From the NCBI RefSeq assembly GCF_027270315.1, contig NZ_CP114413.1:7006001-7070000 (forward strand): a stretch of 64,000 bases of DNA, read 5' to 3'. Positions 1 through 7,890 of the stretch are shown in pieces. The notes under the pieces are model-generated. The model ran no database searches and was not told the origin of the DNA. It saw only the letters and a program-made list of their open reading frames with translations. Each line of letters starts with the position of its first letter. Position 1 is the stretch's first letter. This DNA is from Streptomyces cinnabarinus (GTDB taxonomy: Bacteria; Actinomycetota; Actinomycetes; Streptomycetales; Streptomycetaceae). Both the position numbers and the translations under genes were made by a program.

Positions 1-34
1 GGGTCGTCTCGGAGAGTTCCGTGGTGGTGCTCAT
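1..34 (-). CDS. cysN: CysN, sulfate adenylyltransferase large subunit (start only, runs off left edge)
   Basis: Only the first eleven codons are inside the window (ATG at 34 to 32, reading MSTTTELSETT). The start lies 2 bp after the cysD stop codon, in the position where cysN follows cysD in sulfate assimilation operons. CysN is the GTPase subunit that drives ATP sulfurylase. Its GTPase motifs are outside the window, so the call rests on position and the closely coupled start. Confidence 0.75.
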   Translation of the reverse strand, partial: MSTTTELSETT

Positions 35-36
35 GC

Positions 37-975
37 TTAGAAGTACCCCTCGCGCTTACGGTCTTCCATCGCGGCCTCGGAGAGCTTGTCGTCCGCCCGG
101 GTCGCGCCCCGCTCGGTGAGCCGGGACGCGGCGATCTCGGCGATGACCGCGTCCAGCGTGGTCGCGTCCGAGTCGACGGCGCCGGTGCAGGACATGTCGC
201 CGACCGTGCGGTAGCGGACGAGCCGCTTCTCGACGGTCTCGCCCTCCTTCGGGCCGCCCCACTCACCGGCCGTCAGCCACATGCCGCTGCGGGCGAACAC
301 CTCACGCTCGTGCGCGAAGTAGATCTCGGGCAGCTCGATGCCCTCGCGGGCGATGTACTGCCAGACGTCCAGCTCGGTCCAGTTGGAGAGCGGGAAGACC
401 CGCACGTGCTCACCGGGAGCGTGGCGGCCGTTGTACAGGTTCCACAGCTCGGGCCGCTGACGGCGCGGATCCCACTGGGAGAACTCGTCGCGCAGCGAGA
501 ACACCCGCTCCTTGGCGCGCGCCTTCTCCTCGTCGCGGCGCCCGCCGCCGAACACCGCGTCGAACTTCTCGCTCTGGATCTTCTCCGTGAGCGGCAGCGT
601 CTGCAGCGGGTTGCGGGTGCCGTCGGCACGCTCCTTGAGCACGCCGCGGTCGATGTAGTCCTGCACGGAGGCGACATGCAGCCGCAGCCCGTGCTCGGCC
701 ACCGCGCGGTCGCGGTACTCCAGGACCTCGGGGAAGTTGTGCCCGGTGTCGACGTGCAGCAGCGAGAACGGCACCGGCGCGGGCGCGAACGCCTTCAGCG
801 CCAGGTGCAGCATGACGATGGAGTCCTTGCCGCCGGAGAAGAGGATCACCGGCCGCTCGAACTCGCCCGCCACCTCGCGGAAGATGTGCACCGCCTCGGA
901 CTCCAGCGAGTCCAGGTGGGAGAGGGCGTACGGCGTGCGCGTGCCCTCCTCGACCGAGGAGACGGTCGTCGTCAT
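37..975 (-). CDS. cysD: CysD, sulfate adenylyltransferase subunit 2
   Basis: This 312-residue cytoplasmic protein makes adenosine 5'-phosphosulfate (APS) from sulfate and ATP together with CysN. The PP-loop ATP pyrophosphatase motif SGGKDS lies near residue 47, and the family signatures FPLSNWTELDVWQYI (about residue 195) and the Cys-containing GDMSCTGAVDS (about residue 259) are present. Length is normal for CysD. The ATG at 975 overlaps the cysC stop codon by four bases (ATGA), which implies translational coupling, and cysN follows 2 bp after its stop. It belongs to the six-gene sir-cysHCDN operon read leftwards and is probably regulated from the sir promoter and leader. Confidence 0.97.
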   Translation of the reverse strand: MTTTVSSVEEGTRTPYALSHLDSLESEAVHIFREVAGEFERPVILFSGGKDSIVMLHLALKAFAPAPVPFSLLHVDTGHNFPEVLEYRDRAVAEHGLRLHVASVQDYIDRGVLKERADGTRNPLQTLPLTEKIQSEKFDAVFGGGRRDEEKARAKERVFSLRDEFSQWDPRRQRPELWNLYNGRHAPGEHVRVFPLSNWTELDVWQYIAREGIELPEIYFAHEREVFARSGMWLTAGEWGGPKEGETVEKRLVRYRTVGDMSCTGAVDSDATTLDAVIAEIAASRLTERGATRADDKLSEAAMEDRKREGYF

Positions 976-1508
976 GCCAGGCCCCTTTCGCTGAGCAGGG
1001 CGTACACGGCCGCCGCGGACTCCTGCACGGACTGGTTCTGCGACTCGATCCGCAGATCGGGCGACTCGGGCTCCTCGTACGGGTCATCGACCCCGGTCAG
1101 CCCGGACAGCGCGCCCGCCGCCTGCTTGGCGTACAGGCCCTTCACATCGCGTACGGAGCACACCTCGACCGGAGTGGCCACGTGCACCTCCAGGTACGCC
1201 GCCCCGCTCTCCTGGTGGCGCTTGCGCACCGCCTCGCGGCTGTCGGTGTACGGCGCGATCACCGGCACCAGCGCCTTGACGCCGTTACGGGCGAGCAGAT
1301 CGGCGAGGAAGCCGATGCGCTGGACGTTGGTGTGCCGGTCCTCGCGGGTGAAGCCGAGGCCCGCGGAGATGAACTCGCGGATCTCGTCGCCGTCGAGCAC
1401 CTCGACACGGTGGCCCTCCTCGCGCAGCCGGCCGGCCAGCTCGTACGCGATGGTGGTCTTGCCGGCGGACGGCAGACCCGTGAGCCAGACGGTGGCTCCG
1501 GTCGTCAC
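972..1508 (-). CDS. cysC: CysC, adenylylsulfate kinase
   Basis: A 178-residue APS kinase that phosphorylates APS to PAPS. The Walker A motif GLPSAGKTT begins near residue 10, followed by the APS-kinase signatures LDGDEIRE and GFTREDRHTN and the lid region DVKGLYAKQ. The GTG at 1508 was chosen because AGGAG lies six bases upstream and the family homology begins immediately after it; longer frames read into cysH. CysC sits between cysH and cysD. Because CysH here looks like an APS (not PAPS) reductase, PAPS from CysC probably serves sulfation reactions rather than reduction (inference). Confidence 0.96.
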   Translation of the reverse strand: MTTGATVWLTGLPSAGKTTIAYELAGRLREEGHRVEVLDGDEIREFISAGLGFTREDRHTNVQRIGFLADLLARNGVKALVPVIAPYTDSREAVRKRHQESGAAYLEVHVATPVEVCSVRDVKGLYAKQAAGALSGLTGVDDPYEEPESPDLRIESQNQSVQESAAAVYALLSERGLA

Positions 1509-1543
1509 GTGGTTCTCCTGATTCTCCGGAAACGGGGTCGTGG

Positions 1544-2254
1544 TCACAGATGCAGTCCGCACTCGGTCTTGGCGCGGCCCGCCCAGCGGCCGGCGCGCGC
1601 GTCCTCGCCCTCCAGGACACGCCGGGTGCAGGGGGCGCAGCCGACGGAGGCGTAGCCGTCCATCAGCAGCGGGTTGGTGAGGACGCCGTGCTCGGTGACA
1701 TAGGCGTCCACGTCCTCCTGGGTCCACTTGGCGATCGGCGAGATCTTGACCTTCTGCCGCTTCTCGTCCCAGCCGACGACCGGGGTGTTCGCCCGGGTCG
1801 GGGACTCGTCGCGGCGCAGGCCCGTCGCCCACGCCCGGTAGCCCGTGAGGCCCTGCTCCAGCGGCTGGACCTTGCGCAGCTTGCAGCACAGGTCCGGATC
1901 GCGGTCGTGCAGCCGGGGGCCGTACTCCGCGTCCTGCTCGGCGACCGACTGACGCGGGGTGAGCGTGATGACGTTGACGTCCATCACCGCCTCTACCGCA
2001 TCGCGTGTACCGATGGTTTCGGGAAAGTGATAGCCGGTGTCCAGAAACACCACGTCAACACCAGGCAACGCGCGGGAGGCGAGATGGGCGACCACCGCGT
2101 CCTCCATCGAGGAGGTCACACAGAAGCGCCGGCCGAAGGTGTCCGCCGCCCACTGGAGGATCTCCAGTGCGGAGGCGTCCTCCAGGTCGCGGCCCGCCTG
2201 CTCGGCGAGCGCCTTCAAGTCCTCGGTGGCGCGGTCTTCCTGAGTGGTCGTCAT
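1544..2254 (-). CDS. cysH: CysH, assimilatory APS reductase
   Basis: A 236-residue phosphoadenylyl/adenylylsulfate reductase-family protein that reduces APS to sulfite. The double cysteine CCKLRKVQPL and the later pair GCAPCTRRV are the four iron-sulfur cluster ligands that mark the bacterial APS-reductase type. The C-terminal TECGLHL carries the catalytic cysteine. The start ATG at 2254 has GGGGAG upstream and overlaps the stop of the 59-aa gene (ATGA). A longer in-frame reading to 2350 was rejected because it only overlaps that gene. Electrons would come from thioredoxin, which is not encoded here. Confidence 0.96.
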   Translation of the reverse strand: MTTTQEDRATEDLKALAEQAGRDLEDASALEILQWAADTFGRRFCVTSSMEDAVVAHLASRALPGVDVVFLDTGYHFPETIGTRDAVEAVMDVNVITLTPRQSVAEQDAEYGPRLHDRDPDLCCKLRKVQPLEQGLTGYRAWATGLRRDESPTRANTPVVGWDEKRQKVKISPIAKWTQEDVDAYVTEHGVLTNPLLMDGYASVGCAPCTRRVLEGEDARAGRWAGRAKTECGLHL

Positions 2255-2430
2255 ATCTCGTCTCCCCCTGCTTCGTTCTGCTGAAGGCCCCGGGCCAGCA
2301 GCCCGAGGAACTTCAACTGGAAGGCCCGGTTGCACGCCGCGCATTCCCACGCGCCGTGGCCCTGCTCGCTCGGACGCAGGTCCTCGTCACCGCAGTAGGG
2401 GCAGTAGAAGGGGGCGGCCCGCTCGCTCAT
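2251..2430 (-). CDS. Small zinc-ribbon protein of the sulfite reductase operon (59 aa)
   Basis: A 59-residue frame fills the gap between sir and cysH exactly, with ATGA overlaps at both ends (ATG at 2430 over the sir stop, TGA at 2251-2253 over the cysH start). It has two CxxC pairs, YCPYCG near residue 10 and ECAACN near residue 35, about 22 residues apart, as in a small zinc or iron-binding ribbon. A hydrophobic stretch FLGLLARGL follows. The same position in other Streptomyces sulfur operons holds a small conserved protein (known context). Its function is unknown; a role as electron carrier or assembly factor for sulfite reductase is only a guess. Confidence 0.88.
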   Translation of the reverse strand: MSERAAPFYCPYCGDEDLRPSEQGHGAWECAACNRAFQLKFLGLLARGLQQNEAGGDEI

Positions 2431-4124
2431 GACAGGGCCTCCTCGGAGGCGCGCGCCGCCCAGGTGGCGAACCGCTCGCCGGCCTCGCGCTCGGCCTGGA
2501 ACCGCTTCAGGACCCGCTCGACGTAGTCGGGCAGTTCCTCGGCCGTCACCTTCAGACCGCGCACCTTGCGGCCGAACCCGGCCTCCAGGCCGAGCGCGCC
2601 GCCCAGGTGCACCTGGTAGCCCTCGACCTGCTGCCCCTGGTCGTCGAGGACCAGCTGGCCCTTGAGACCGATGTCCGCGACCTGGATACGGGCGCAGGCG
2701 TTCGGGCAGCCGTTGATGTTGATGGTGAGCGGCTCGTCGAACTCCGGGATCCGGCGCTCCAGTTCATCGATCAGCGAGGCGCCGCGCGCCTTGGTCTCGA
2801 CGATGGCGAGCTTGCAGTACTCGATGCCGGTGCAGGCCATGGTGCCGCGCCGGAACGGGGAGGGGCTGACCGTGAGGTCCAGCGCCTCCAGGCCCTCGAC
2901 GAGCGAGTCGACCTGGCCCTCCTCGACGTCCAGCACGAGCATCTTCTGCTCGGCGGTGGTGCGCACCCGGCCCGAGCCGTGCGCCTCGGCCAGCTCGGCG
3001 ATCTTCGTCAGGGTGGTGCCGTCCACGCGGCCCACGCGCGGGGCGAAACCGACGTAGAAGCGGCCGTCGTTCTGCCGGTGCACGCCGACGTGGTCGCGCC
3101 AGCGCTCGACGGGCTGGGCCGGGGCCGGGCCGTCGGTCAGCTTGCGCTGGAGGTACTCGTCCTCCAGGACCTGGCGGAACTTCTCCGGGCCCCAGTCGGC
3201 GACCAGGAACTTCAGCCGGGCGCGGGTGCGCAGCCGACGGTAGCCGTAGTCACGGAAGATCGAGATGACGCCCTCGTAGACGTCCGGGACCTCGTCGAGC
3301 GGGACCCAGGCGCCGAGCCGGACCCCGATCTTGGGGTTGGTGGACAGGCCGCCGCCGACCCAGAGGTCGAAGCCGGGGCCGTGCTCGGGGTGGTTCACCC
3401 CGACGAACGCGATGTCGTTGATCTCGTGCGCCACGTCCAGCAGCGGCGAGCCGGAGATCGCGGACTTGAACTTGCGGGGCAGGTTCGAGAACGCCGGGTT
3501 GCCGATGATCCGGCGCTGGATCTCGTCGATGGCCGAGGTGCCGTCGATGATCTCGTCGGCGGCGATCCCGGCGACCGGCGAGCCGAGGATCACACGGGGC
3601 GTGTCCCCGCACGCCTCGGTGGTGGACAGCCCGACCGCCTCCAGGCGGTTCCAGATCTCCGGCACGTCCTCGATCCGGATCCAGTGGTACTGGACGTTCT
3701 GCCGGTCGGTGATGTCGGCGGTGCCGCGCGCGAACTCCTGCGAGATCTCACCGACGACGCGGAGCTGCCGCGTGGTCAGCCGGCCGCCGTCGATGCGGAC
3801 GCGCAGCATGAAGTACTCGTCGTCCAGCTCCTCCGGCTCCAGAACGGCGGTCTTGCCACCGTCGATGCCCTGGCGGCGCTGGGTGTACAGACCCCACCAG
3901 CGCATCCGGCCGCGCAGGTCGTTGGGGTCGATCGAGTCGAAGCCGCGCTTGGAGTAGATCGTCTCAATGCGTGTCCGCACATTGAGACCGTCGTCGTCCT
4001 TCTTGAACTGTTCGTTGCCGTTCAGCGGGGTGAAGTGCCCCGCGGCCCACTGGCCCTCGCCGCGGTGCCGGCTCACCTTGCGGCGCGGGCTCGCGGCGGC
4101 GGGGTTCTCAGGGGTGGCGGCCAT
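2427..4124 (-). CDS. sir: Ferredoxin-dependent sulfite reductase (nitrite/sulfite reductase family)
   Basis: A 565-residue cytoplasmic hemoprotein expected to reduce sulfite to sulfide with six electrons. The C-terminal half carries the two cysteine motifs for the [4Fe-4S]-siroheme centre, ACTGIEYC and NGCPNACAR. Two ferredoxin-like nitrite/sulfite reductase repeats precede and separate them. Following cysH/cysD genes argue for sulfite rather than nitrite as substrate. The ATG at 4124 (MAATPENP) is preceded by GAAGGA; upstream in-frame residues are not conserved-looking and overlap the leader region. It is the first structural gene of the operon and is preceded by a leader peptide frame. Confidence 0.95.
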   Translation of the reverse strand: MAATPENPAAASPRRKVSRHRGEGQWAAGHFTPLNGNEQFKKDDDGLNVRTRIETIYSKRGFDSIDPNDLRGRMRWWGLYTQRRQGIDGGKTAVLEPEELDDEYFMLRVRIDGGRLTTRQLRVVGEISQEFARGTADITDRQNVQYHWIRIEDVPEIWNRLEAVGLSTTEACGDTPRVILGSPVAGIAADEIIDGTSAIDEIQRRIIGNPAFSNLPRKFKSAISGSPLLDVAHEINDIAFVGVNHPEHGPGFDLWVGGGLSTNPKIGVRLGAWVPLDEVPDVYEGVISIFRDYGYRRLRTRARLKFLVADWGPEKFRQVLEDEYLQRKLTDGPAPAQPVERWRDHVGVHRQNDGRFYVGFAPRVGRVDGTTLTKIAELAEAHGSGRVRTTAEQKMLVLDVEEGQVDSLVEGLEALDLTVSPSPFRRGTMACTGIEYCKLAIVETKARGASLIDELERRIPEFDEPLTININGCPNACARIQVADIGLKGQLVLDDQGQQVEGYQVHLGGALGLEAGFGRKVRGLKVTAEELPDYVERVLKRFQAEREAGERFATWAARASEEALS

Positions 4125-4252
4125 GGTTGATACGTCCTTCGGGACAGGCGGGAAAGCGGCTCTGACCTGCGCACAGGCACACGACAGACGTGCGCGTCCT
4201 TGCGCGGGAAAGCAAGCAAAAGGGGAGATGCCGGGCGGTGCTGAATGTGCTC

Positions 4253-4336
4253 TCAGCGCGCCGGACAGATGGCGCTGGACATGCGGCCGAGGTCGACGTG
4301 CCGCCGACTCACCAAGGCAATTCCAGTTCCAGACAT
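4253..4336 (-). CDS. Putative leader peptide of the sulfite reductase operon (27 aa)
   Basis: A 27-codon frame starts 128 bp ahead of the sir coding region and contains SRRHVDLGRMSSAIC near its end. The pattern (V/L)xRRHVDLxRxxSAxC is one I recognise from Streptomyces peptides annotated as putative leader peptides in front of sulfur-metabolism genes. No Shine-Dalgarno sequence is visible. The hexamer CACGCT lies 6 nt before the ATG, so the transcript may be leaderless. The late cysteine codon suggests cysteine-responsive control of sir by ribosome stalling, but this is inference. Confidence 0.7.
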   Translation of the reverse strand: MSGTGIALVSRRHVDLGRMSSAICPAR

Positions 4337-4358
4337 GACGGAAGCGTGTCACGGCGTT

Positions 4359-4373
4359 CTGGACACAGTCCAG
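4359..4373. promoter_or_regulatory. Palindrome in the sir promoter region
   Basis: CTGGAC-aca-GTCCAG is a perfect 6-bp inverted repeat with a 3-nt spacer. It lies 23 bp upstream of the leader peptide start, where a -35 element would be expected relative to CACGCT at 4343-4348. It is a candidate operator for a sulfur regulator; the cognate protein is not identifiable here. Confidence 0.4.
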
Positions 4374-4388
4374 CTTCGTCCATCATGC

Positions 4389-4425
4389 GGACACCCTTGT
4401 CTCGTAGAGCGAGACAAGGGTGTCC
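4389..4425. terminator. Long perfect inverted repeat, likely bidirectional terminator
   Basis: Two 16-bp arms (ggacacccttgtctcg and its exact complement) flank a 5-nt loop tagag. There is no U-tract, as is common in Streptomyces. It sits between the 3' end of the acetyltransferase gene and the sir promoter, so it should insulate the sulfur operon from read-through. It accounts for most of the 337-bp gap 4125-4461 together with the leader peptide. Confidence 0.75.
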
Positions 4426-4461
4426 TTGGTCACATGGCGGGGAGATACCGCCTCGCGCAGG

Positions 4462-5034
4462 TCAGGCGGGGTATGCCCCCGGCCAGGGGCCCGGCGCGGA
4501 CACCTCCGGCTGCTCCTCGACCTTGGTGTCGAACAGCTTGAAGCCGCGGCGCTGGTAATTGTCCATGGCGTGCTCGCCGTCGAGGCTGCAGGTGTGCAGC
4601 CACACCCGCTTGGTCACCGGCAGTCCGGGCCAGCGCTCGGCGAGGTCCCAGGCGCGGGCGGCGCCGTAGGAGAGCAGGTGGCCGCCGATGCGGCGGCCCC
4701 GGAAGGCGGGGAGCAGCCCGAAGTACTCGATCTCCACGACCCCGTCGTCCTGCGGGCTCAGCTCCACGTACCCGGCGGGCGTGCCCCGGTCGTGGGCGAC
4801 CCAGGTCTCCACCCCGGGGCGGTCCAGGTGCTCCCGCCACTGGGCGTGGCTCCAGCCGAGCCGGTCGATCCAGCGGATGTCGCCGCCGACGGAGGCGTAC
4901 AGGAAGCGGCTGAACTCGGGAGAGGGGACCTCGGAGCGGACGATCCGCACGTCACCCTCGGGGGCGGCGGCCGACAGCAGGTCGGCGGGGTCCGTCTGCT
5001 CCAGGGACCAGGTGGTCACGGGAATGTTGGGCAT
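4462..5034 (-). CDS. GNAT family N-acetyltransferase
   Basis: A 190-residue protein with one GNAT fold. The acetyl-CoA binding motif A reads GLLPAFRGRRIGGHLL around residues 105-120, after the beta-strand VEIEYFG. The later segment NYQRRGFKLF is the usual motif B end. The substrate cannot be read from sequence; similar Streptomyces proteins are uncharacterised. ATG at 5034 gives a full N-terminal extension typical of this subgroup. It lies 17 bp downstream of the secreted-protein gene on the same strand, so the two may be co-transcribed. Confidence 0.85.
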   Translation of the reverse strand: MPNIPVTTWSLEQTDPADLLSAAAPEGDVRIVRSEVPSPEFSRFLYASVGGDIRWIDRLGWSHAQWREHLDRPGVETWVAHDRGTPAGYVELSPQDDGVVEIEYFGLLPAFRGRRIGGHLLSYGAARAWDLAERWPGLPVTKRVWLHTCSLDGEHAMDNYQRRGFKLFDTKVEEQPEVSAPGPWPGAYPA

Positions 5035-5051
5035 GCCGCCCAGGGAACCAT

Positions 5052-6215
5052 CTAATCCAGCGATCTGTCGATCGAGCTCAGCGGCAGCGCGAACAGGGTC
5101 CGCCCCGACTGCGACCAGACCTCCCCGGTCTCCTGCCAGTAGGACAGGGAGGACGTCGACCCGCTCCAGCAGCGGTGGCTGTCATGGGCCCCGCAGTATG
5201 TGGCCCGCGCCTCGCTCGCGCCCTGCCGCCACAGCGTGCCGTGCTCCTCGCCGGCCTGTGTCACGTACCAGCGGGAGCGGTGCGACAGCACCCCGCCGGG
5301 CCCGTCCGCCCCCGAGCGGAACGCCTCGGTCGCCCTTCCGGTGGCGAGCAGGCCGGTGCGGCCCGGGTCGGCGCTGAAGGCGTACCGCCACAGCCGGTCG
5401 CCGCCGCGCGCCACCAGGCTGTCGGGCGAGGTGGTGCGGTCCAGGGAGAGGCCGACGGGGCTCGCTCCGGCCGGGCGGTACACGCCGACGGCGGGCAGGA
5501 CGAACCGTGAACCGTCCGCCCCGGCCGCGCGCTGGACGCGGTGCATGTCGTGGACGTAGACGCCGTCCCGCGTGGTGACCAGCAGCTTGTCCTGGTACCA
5601 GACCATGCCGGAGACCGCCGTGCGCAGCGGGCGGTAGGCGCTGCCGTCGTCCGTGGGCACGGTGAGCCCGACCCAGGTGTAGCGGAGGCGGTCGAGTTCG
5701 GTGGCGTCGACGAACGCGACCCGGGAGGCCGTGCCGTCGGACCAGGCGGAGAGCAGAACGCGCCGCTCGCCCCAGCGGCCGTCATCGTCGGCGTCCCCGG
5801 AAGTGGTGACCGGCCCCGACCGCCAGCCGCGGGTGTCGGCGGCGTCCCAGCAGTAGGCGCGGGTGGCCTCGGGCGTTATCGGTAGCGCCGCGCGCTCGGC
5901 GGCCGTGCAGTCGGCCGGATCGCGCAGCGTGCGGTCGGCGTCGGCGAGCACCGTGTCGACCCCGACGGGTCGGCCCAGCCGGGTGGTGAGCCGGTCCAGG
6001 GACCGCTCGGGCACCAGGTCCTCGCTCAGCCTGAGGGTGCTCAGCTCGGCGCGGGAGGTGAGGGGCTTCAGCTCCCCGGGGTTGTCGTCGACCGTGGCCT
6101 GGGAGGCGCTGATCATGGTGGCGGCCGCGGTGAGCGCCAGGGCGGTGCCCGCCAGCACTCCGCGCAGTGCGCGGCCGCGCTTCTGCCGCCGGTGTCTGCC
6201 GCGCGTCCTGGTCAT
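5052..6215 (-). CDS. Secreted hypothetical protein
   Basis: A 387-residue protein with a basic N-terminus (TRTRGRHRRQKRGR) and a hydrophobic segment around residues 22-42, consistent with a signal peptide or anchor. The body contains alternating W/Y-rich strands (RLRYTWVGLTVP, SGMVWYQDKLLVTT, RLWRYAFSA) that look like a beta-propeller, but no named domain is recognised. There are several cysteines (DCTAAE, AYCWD, TYCGAHD, RCW) that could form disulfides outside the cell. ATG at 6215 was chosen because GGGAGGA lies 5 bases upstream, in preference to an in-frame start at 6239. Function unknown. Confidence 0.75.
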   Translation of the reverse strand: MTRTRGRHRRQKRGRALRGVLAGTALALTAAATMISASQATVDDNPGELKPLTSRAELSTLRLSEDLVPERSLDRLTTRLGRPVGVDTVLADADRTLRDPADCTAAERAALPITPEATRAYCWDAADTRGWRSGPVTTSGDADDDGRWGERRVLLSAWSDGTASRVAFVDATELDRLRYTWVGLTVPTDDGSAYRPLRTAVSGMVWYQDKLLVTTRDGVYVHDMHRVQRAAGADGSRFVLPAVGVYRPAGASPVGLSLDRTTSPDSLVARGGDRLWRYAFSADPGRTGLLATGRATEAFRSGADGPGGVLSHRSRWYVTQAGEEHGTLWRQGASEARATYCGAHDSHRCWSGSTSSLSYWQETGEVWSQSGRTLFALPLSSIDRSLD

Positions 6216-6365
6216 GACGTCCTCCCGAGGGCGAGCCAACTGCGCCTGATGGTCCGTGCGTTGATTCAGGAGCAGGTGGGTGACCCGTTAAGGGATGCTA
6301 CGGCAGCGGGAGGGTGCCGCGGACGAAGACCTCGCAAATATGCGAAAGATGGCGTCCTGGGCACT

Positions 6366-7637
6366 TCAGCCGGTACGGCCCGCCGCCACCCCCGGCGCCG
6401 TCGAGTGCGGCAGCAGGTCGTGGGGGTTCTCGGGCAGCAGGACCTCGACCTCCGCCTCCTCGCAGAAACGATACGGCCGATGGTCCAGCAGCCCGCCCAG
6501 ATAACGCCGTACGCGGGACATCTCGGCCCGGACCGTCACCGTGCGGCCCGCGTCGCCGAACATGTCCTCGGCCAGGCCCGCGGCGCCGCGGCCGCCCCGG
6601 TGCAGGGCCAGCAGATACAGCAACTCGGCGTGCCGGGGACTGAGTTCATGGCTCCAGGCACCCGCGGCGCCGGTCACCGTCAGCGACCAGCGGCGCGGCT
6701 GCGACAGATCCAGCACGATCCGGGTGCCCTCGCTCGGCACCGGCTCGTCGGCGGGCCGCAGCAGCCAGCCGCCCGCCAGCGGCTCCACCGCGCACAGCCC
6801 GAGCGGCGGCAGCCATCGGCGGCCCGCCGCGAGCGACTTGGGCAACGCGATCCGGCTGGCGTACGGCATGCCCGTCACCGCCGCGCACCAGCCGTCCCGG
6901 TCCACCACCAGCGCCCGCCCGGCCAGCCGGGACAGCACCGGGGCCGCCACCGCCCGCAGCTGCTCCAGCGAGGTCAGATGCAGCTCCCGCAGCCGGGCCT
7001 CGGCGAGCTTGGCCACCGTGTCCACCCAGGCCAGGGTCGCCGGATGCATGGTCTCCAGCGGTCCGCTGACGTCCACCACACCGATCAGCCGCCCGTCCCG
7101 CGGATCCGTGATCGGGGCACCGGCGCAGGTCCAGGTGGCATGGCTGCGGACGAAGTGCTCGGCGGCGAAGACCTGCACGGGGCGGCGCACCACGGCCGGG
7201 GTGCCCACGCCGTTGGTGCCGACGACGTCCTCCCGCCAGTCGGCGCCCAGCTCGAAGCCGAGCCCGTCGGCCTTGCGCAGCACCGGCGCGCTGCCCTCCC
7301 GCCACAGCACCCGCCCGTCCTCGTCGGCGACGACCATGATGTGGTGGGCGACGTCCGCGACCGACAGCAGCCCCTCGCGCAGCACCGGCAGCACATGCCG
7401 CAGCGTGGAGGACTCCCGGCGCCGCTGCACCTCCTCGCGGGAGAGCAGCCCGGAGCGGAAGTCATGGTCCGGGTCGACCCCGCTGCGCAGCATCCGGCCC
7501 CAGGACTGCTCGATCACCGGGCGCGGCGCGACGGGTCCGCGCTGTCCGGCGAGGGTGGCGTTGCGCATGTCCTTCAGCATCCGGGCCGCGCGCGCCGAGT
7601 CGACGGCGGCCAGCTGTGTCACGTCCATCGGTGACAT
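6366..7637 (-). CDS. GAF-domain transcriptional regulator
   Basis: A 423-residue protein. Residues about 80-210 form a GAF sensory domain (VADVAHHIMVVADEDGRVLW, then GTNGVGTPAVV and the HATWTCAGAPITDP segment) like the N-terminal part of AcoR-type activators. No AAA+ or sigma-54 module follows. The C-terminus (LSPRHAELLYLLALH...GRTVTVRAEMSRVRRYLG) looks like a winged-helix DNA-binding domain. The ATG at 7637 has GGAGGA upstream; a GTG two codons earlier is also possible. It lies downstream of the aidB-like gene on the same strand but is separated by a strong hairpin. The ligand is unknown. Confidence 0.8.
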   Translation of the reverse strand: MSPMDVTQLAAVDSARAARMLKDMRNATLAGQRGPVAPRPVIEQSWGRMLRSGVDPDHDFRSGLLSREEVQRRRESSTLRHVLPVLREGLLSVADVAHHIMVVADEDGRVLWREGSAPVLRKADGLGFELGADWREDVVGTNGVGTPAVVRRPVQVFAAEHFVRSHATWTCAGAPITDPRDGRLIGVVDVSGPLETMHPATLAWVDTVAKLAEARLRELHLTSLEQLRAVAAPVLSRLAGRALVVDRDGWCAAVTGMPYASRIALPKSLAAGRRWLPPLGLCAVEPLAGGWLLRPADEPVPSEGTRIVLDLSQPRRWSLTVTGAAGAWSHELSPRHAELLYLLALHRGGRGAAGLAEDMFGDAGRTVTVRAEMSRVRRYLGGLLDHRPYRFCEEAEVEVLLPENPHDLLPHSTAPGVAAGRTG

Positions 7638-7835
7638 CGCCACTGGTCCTCCCCGGGATGGTGCCGATTCCTGACTGGTCGTCTCATAGTGACTCGCATC
7701 CTCTGCGGAGGGACACAGTCCGCCCACAGCGGCCAATAAGTTGCAACCCCTTGCAACCCTGGTGGTCCGGCTTGGCCTGATTGAAACTTGAGCAACGCCG
7801 TCCCGAGCGGCGTTCGTGGCCTCGAACGGGCCTGC

Positions 7836-7873
7836 GAGGGGGTGGTGCCGTGTCGGCGCAGCACCACCCCCTC
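7836..7873. terminator. Hairpin between the AidB-like gene and the GAF regulator
   Basis: A perfect 13-bp stem (gagggggtggtgc and complement) with a 12-nt loop starts 18 bp beyond the 3' end of the acyl-CoA dehydrogenase gene. It is a strong factor-independent terminator candidate for that gene. Confidence 0.7.
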
Positions 7874-7890
7874 CATCTCGTCCACGCAGG

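Noticed and set aside
310..1521. Long open frame on the plus strand opposite cysD and cysC
   Set aside because: It is antisense to two clearly conserved genes and its composition is the low-complexity Arg/Val/Gly pattern expected from high-GC shadow frames.
4108..4182. Second cysteine-rich upstream frame (GTG, VCLCAGQ...) overlapping the sir start
   Set aside because: It has no ribosome binding site or -10 hexamer and I know no conserved family; noted only because of three Cys codons.
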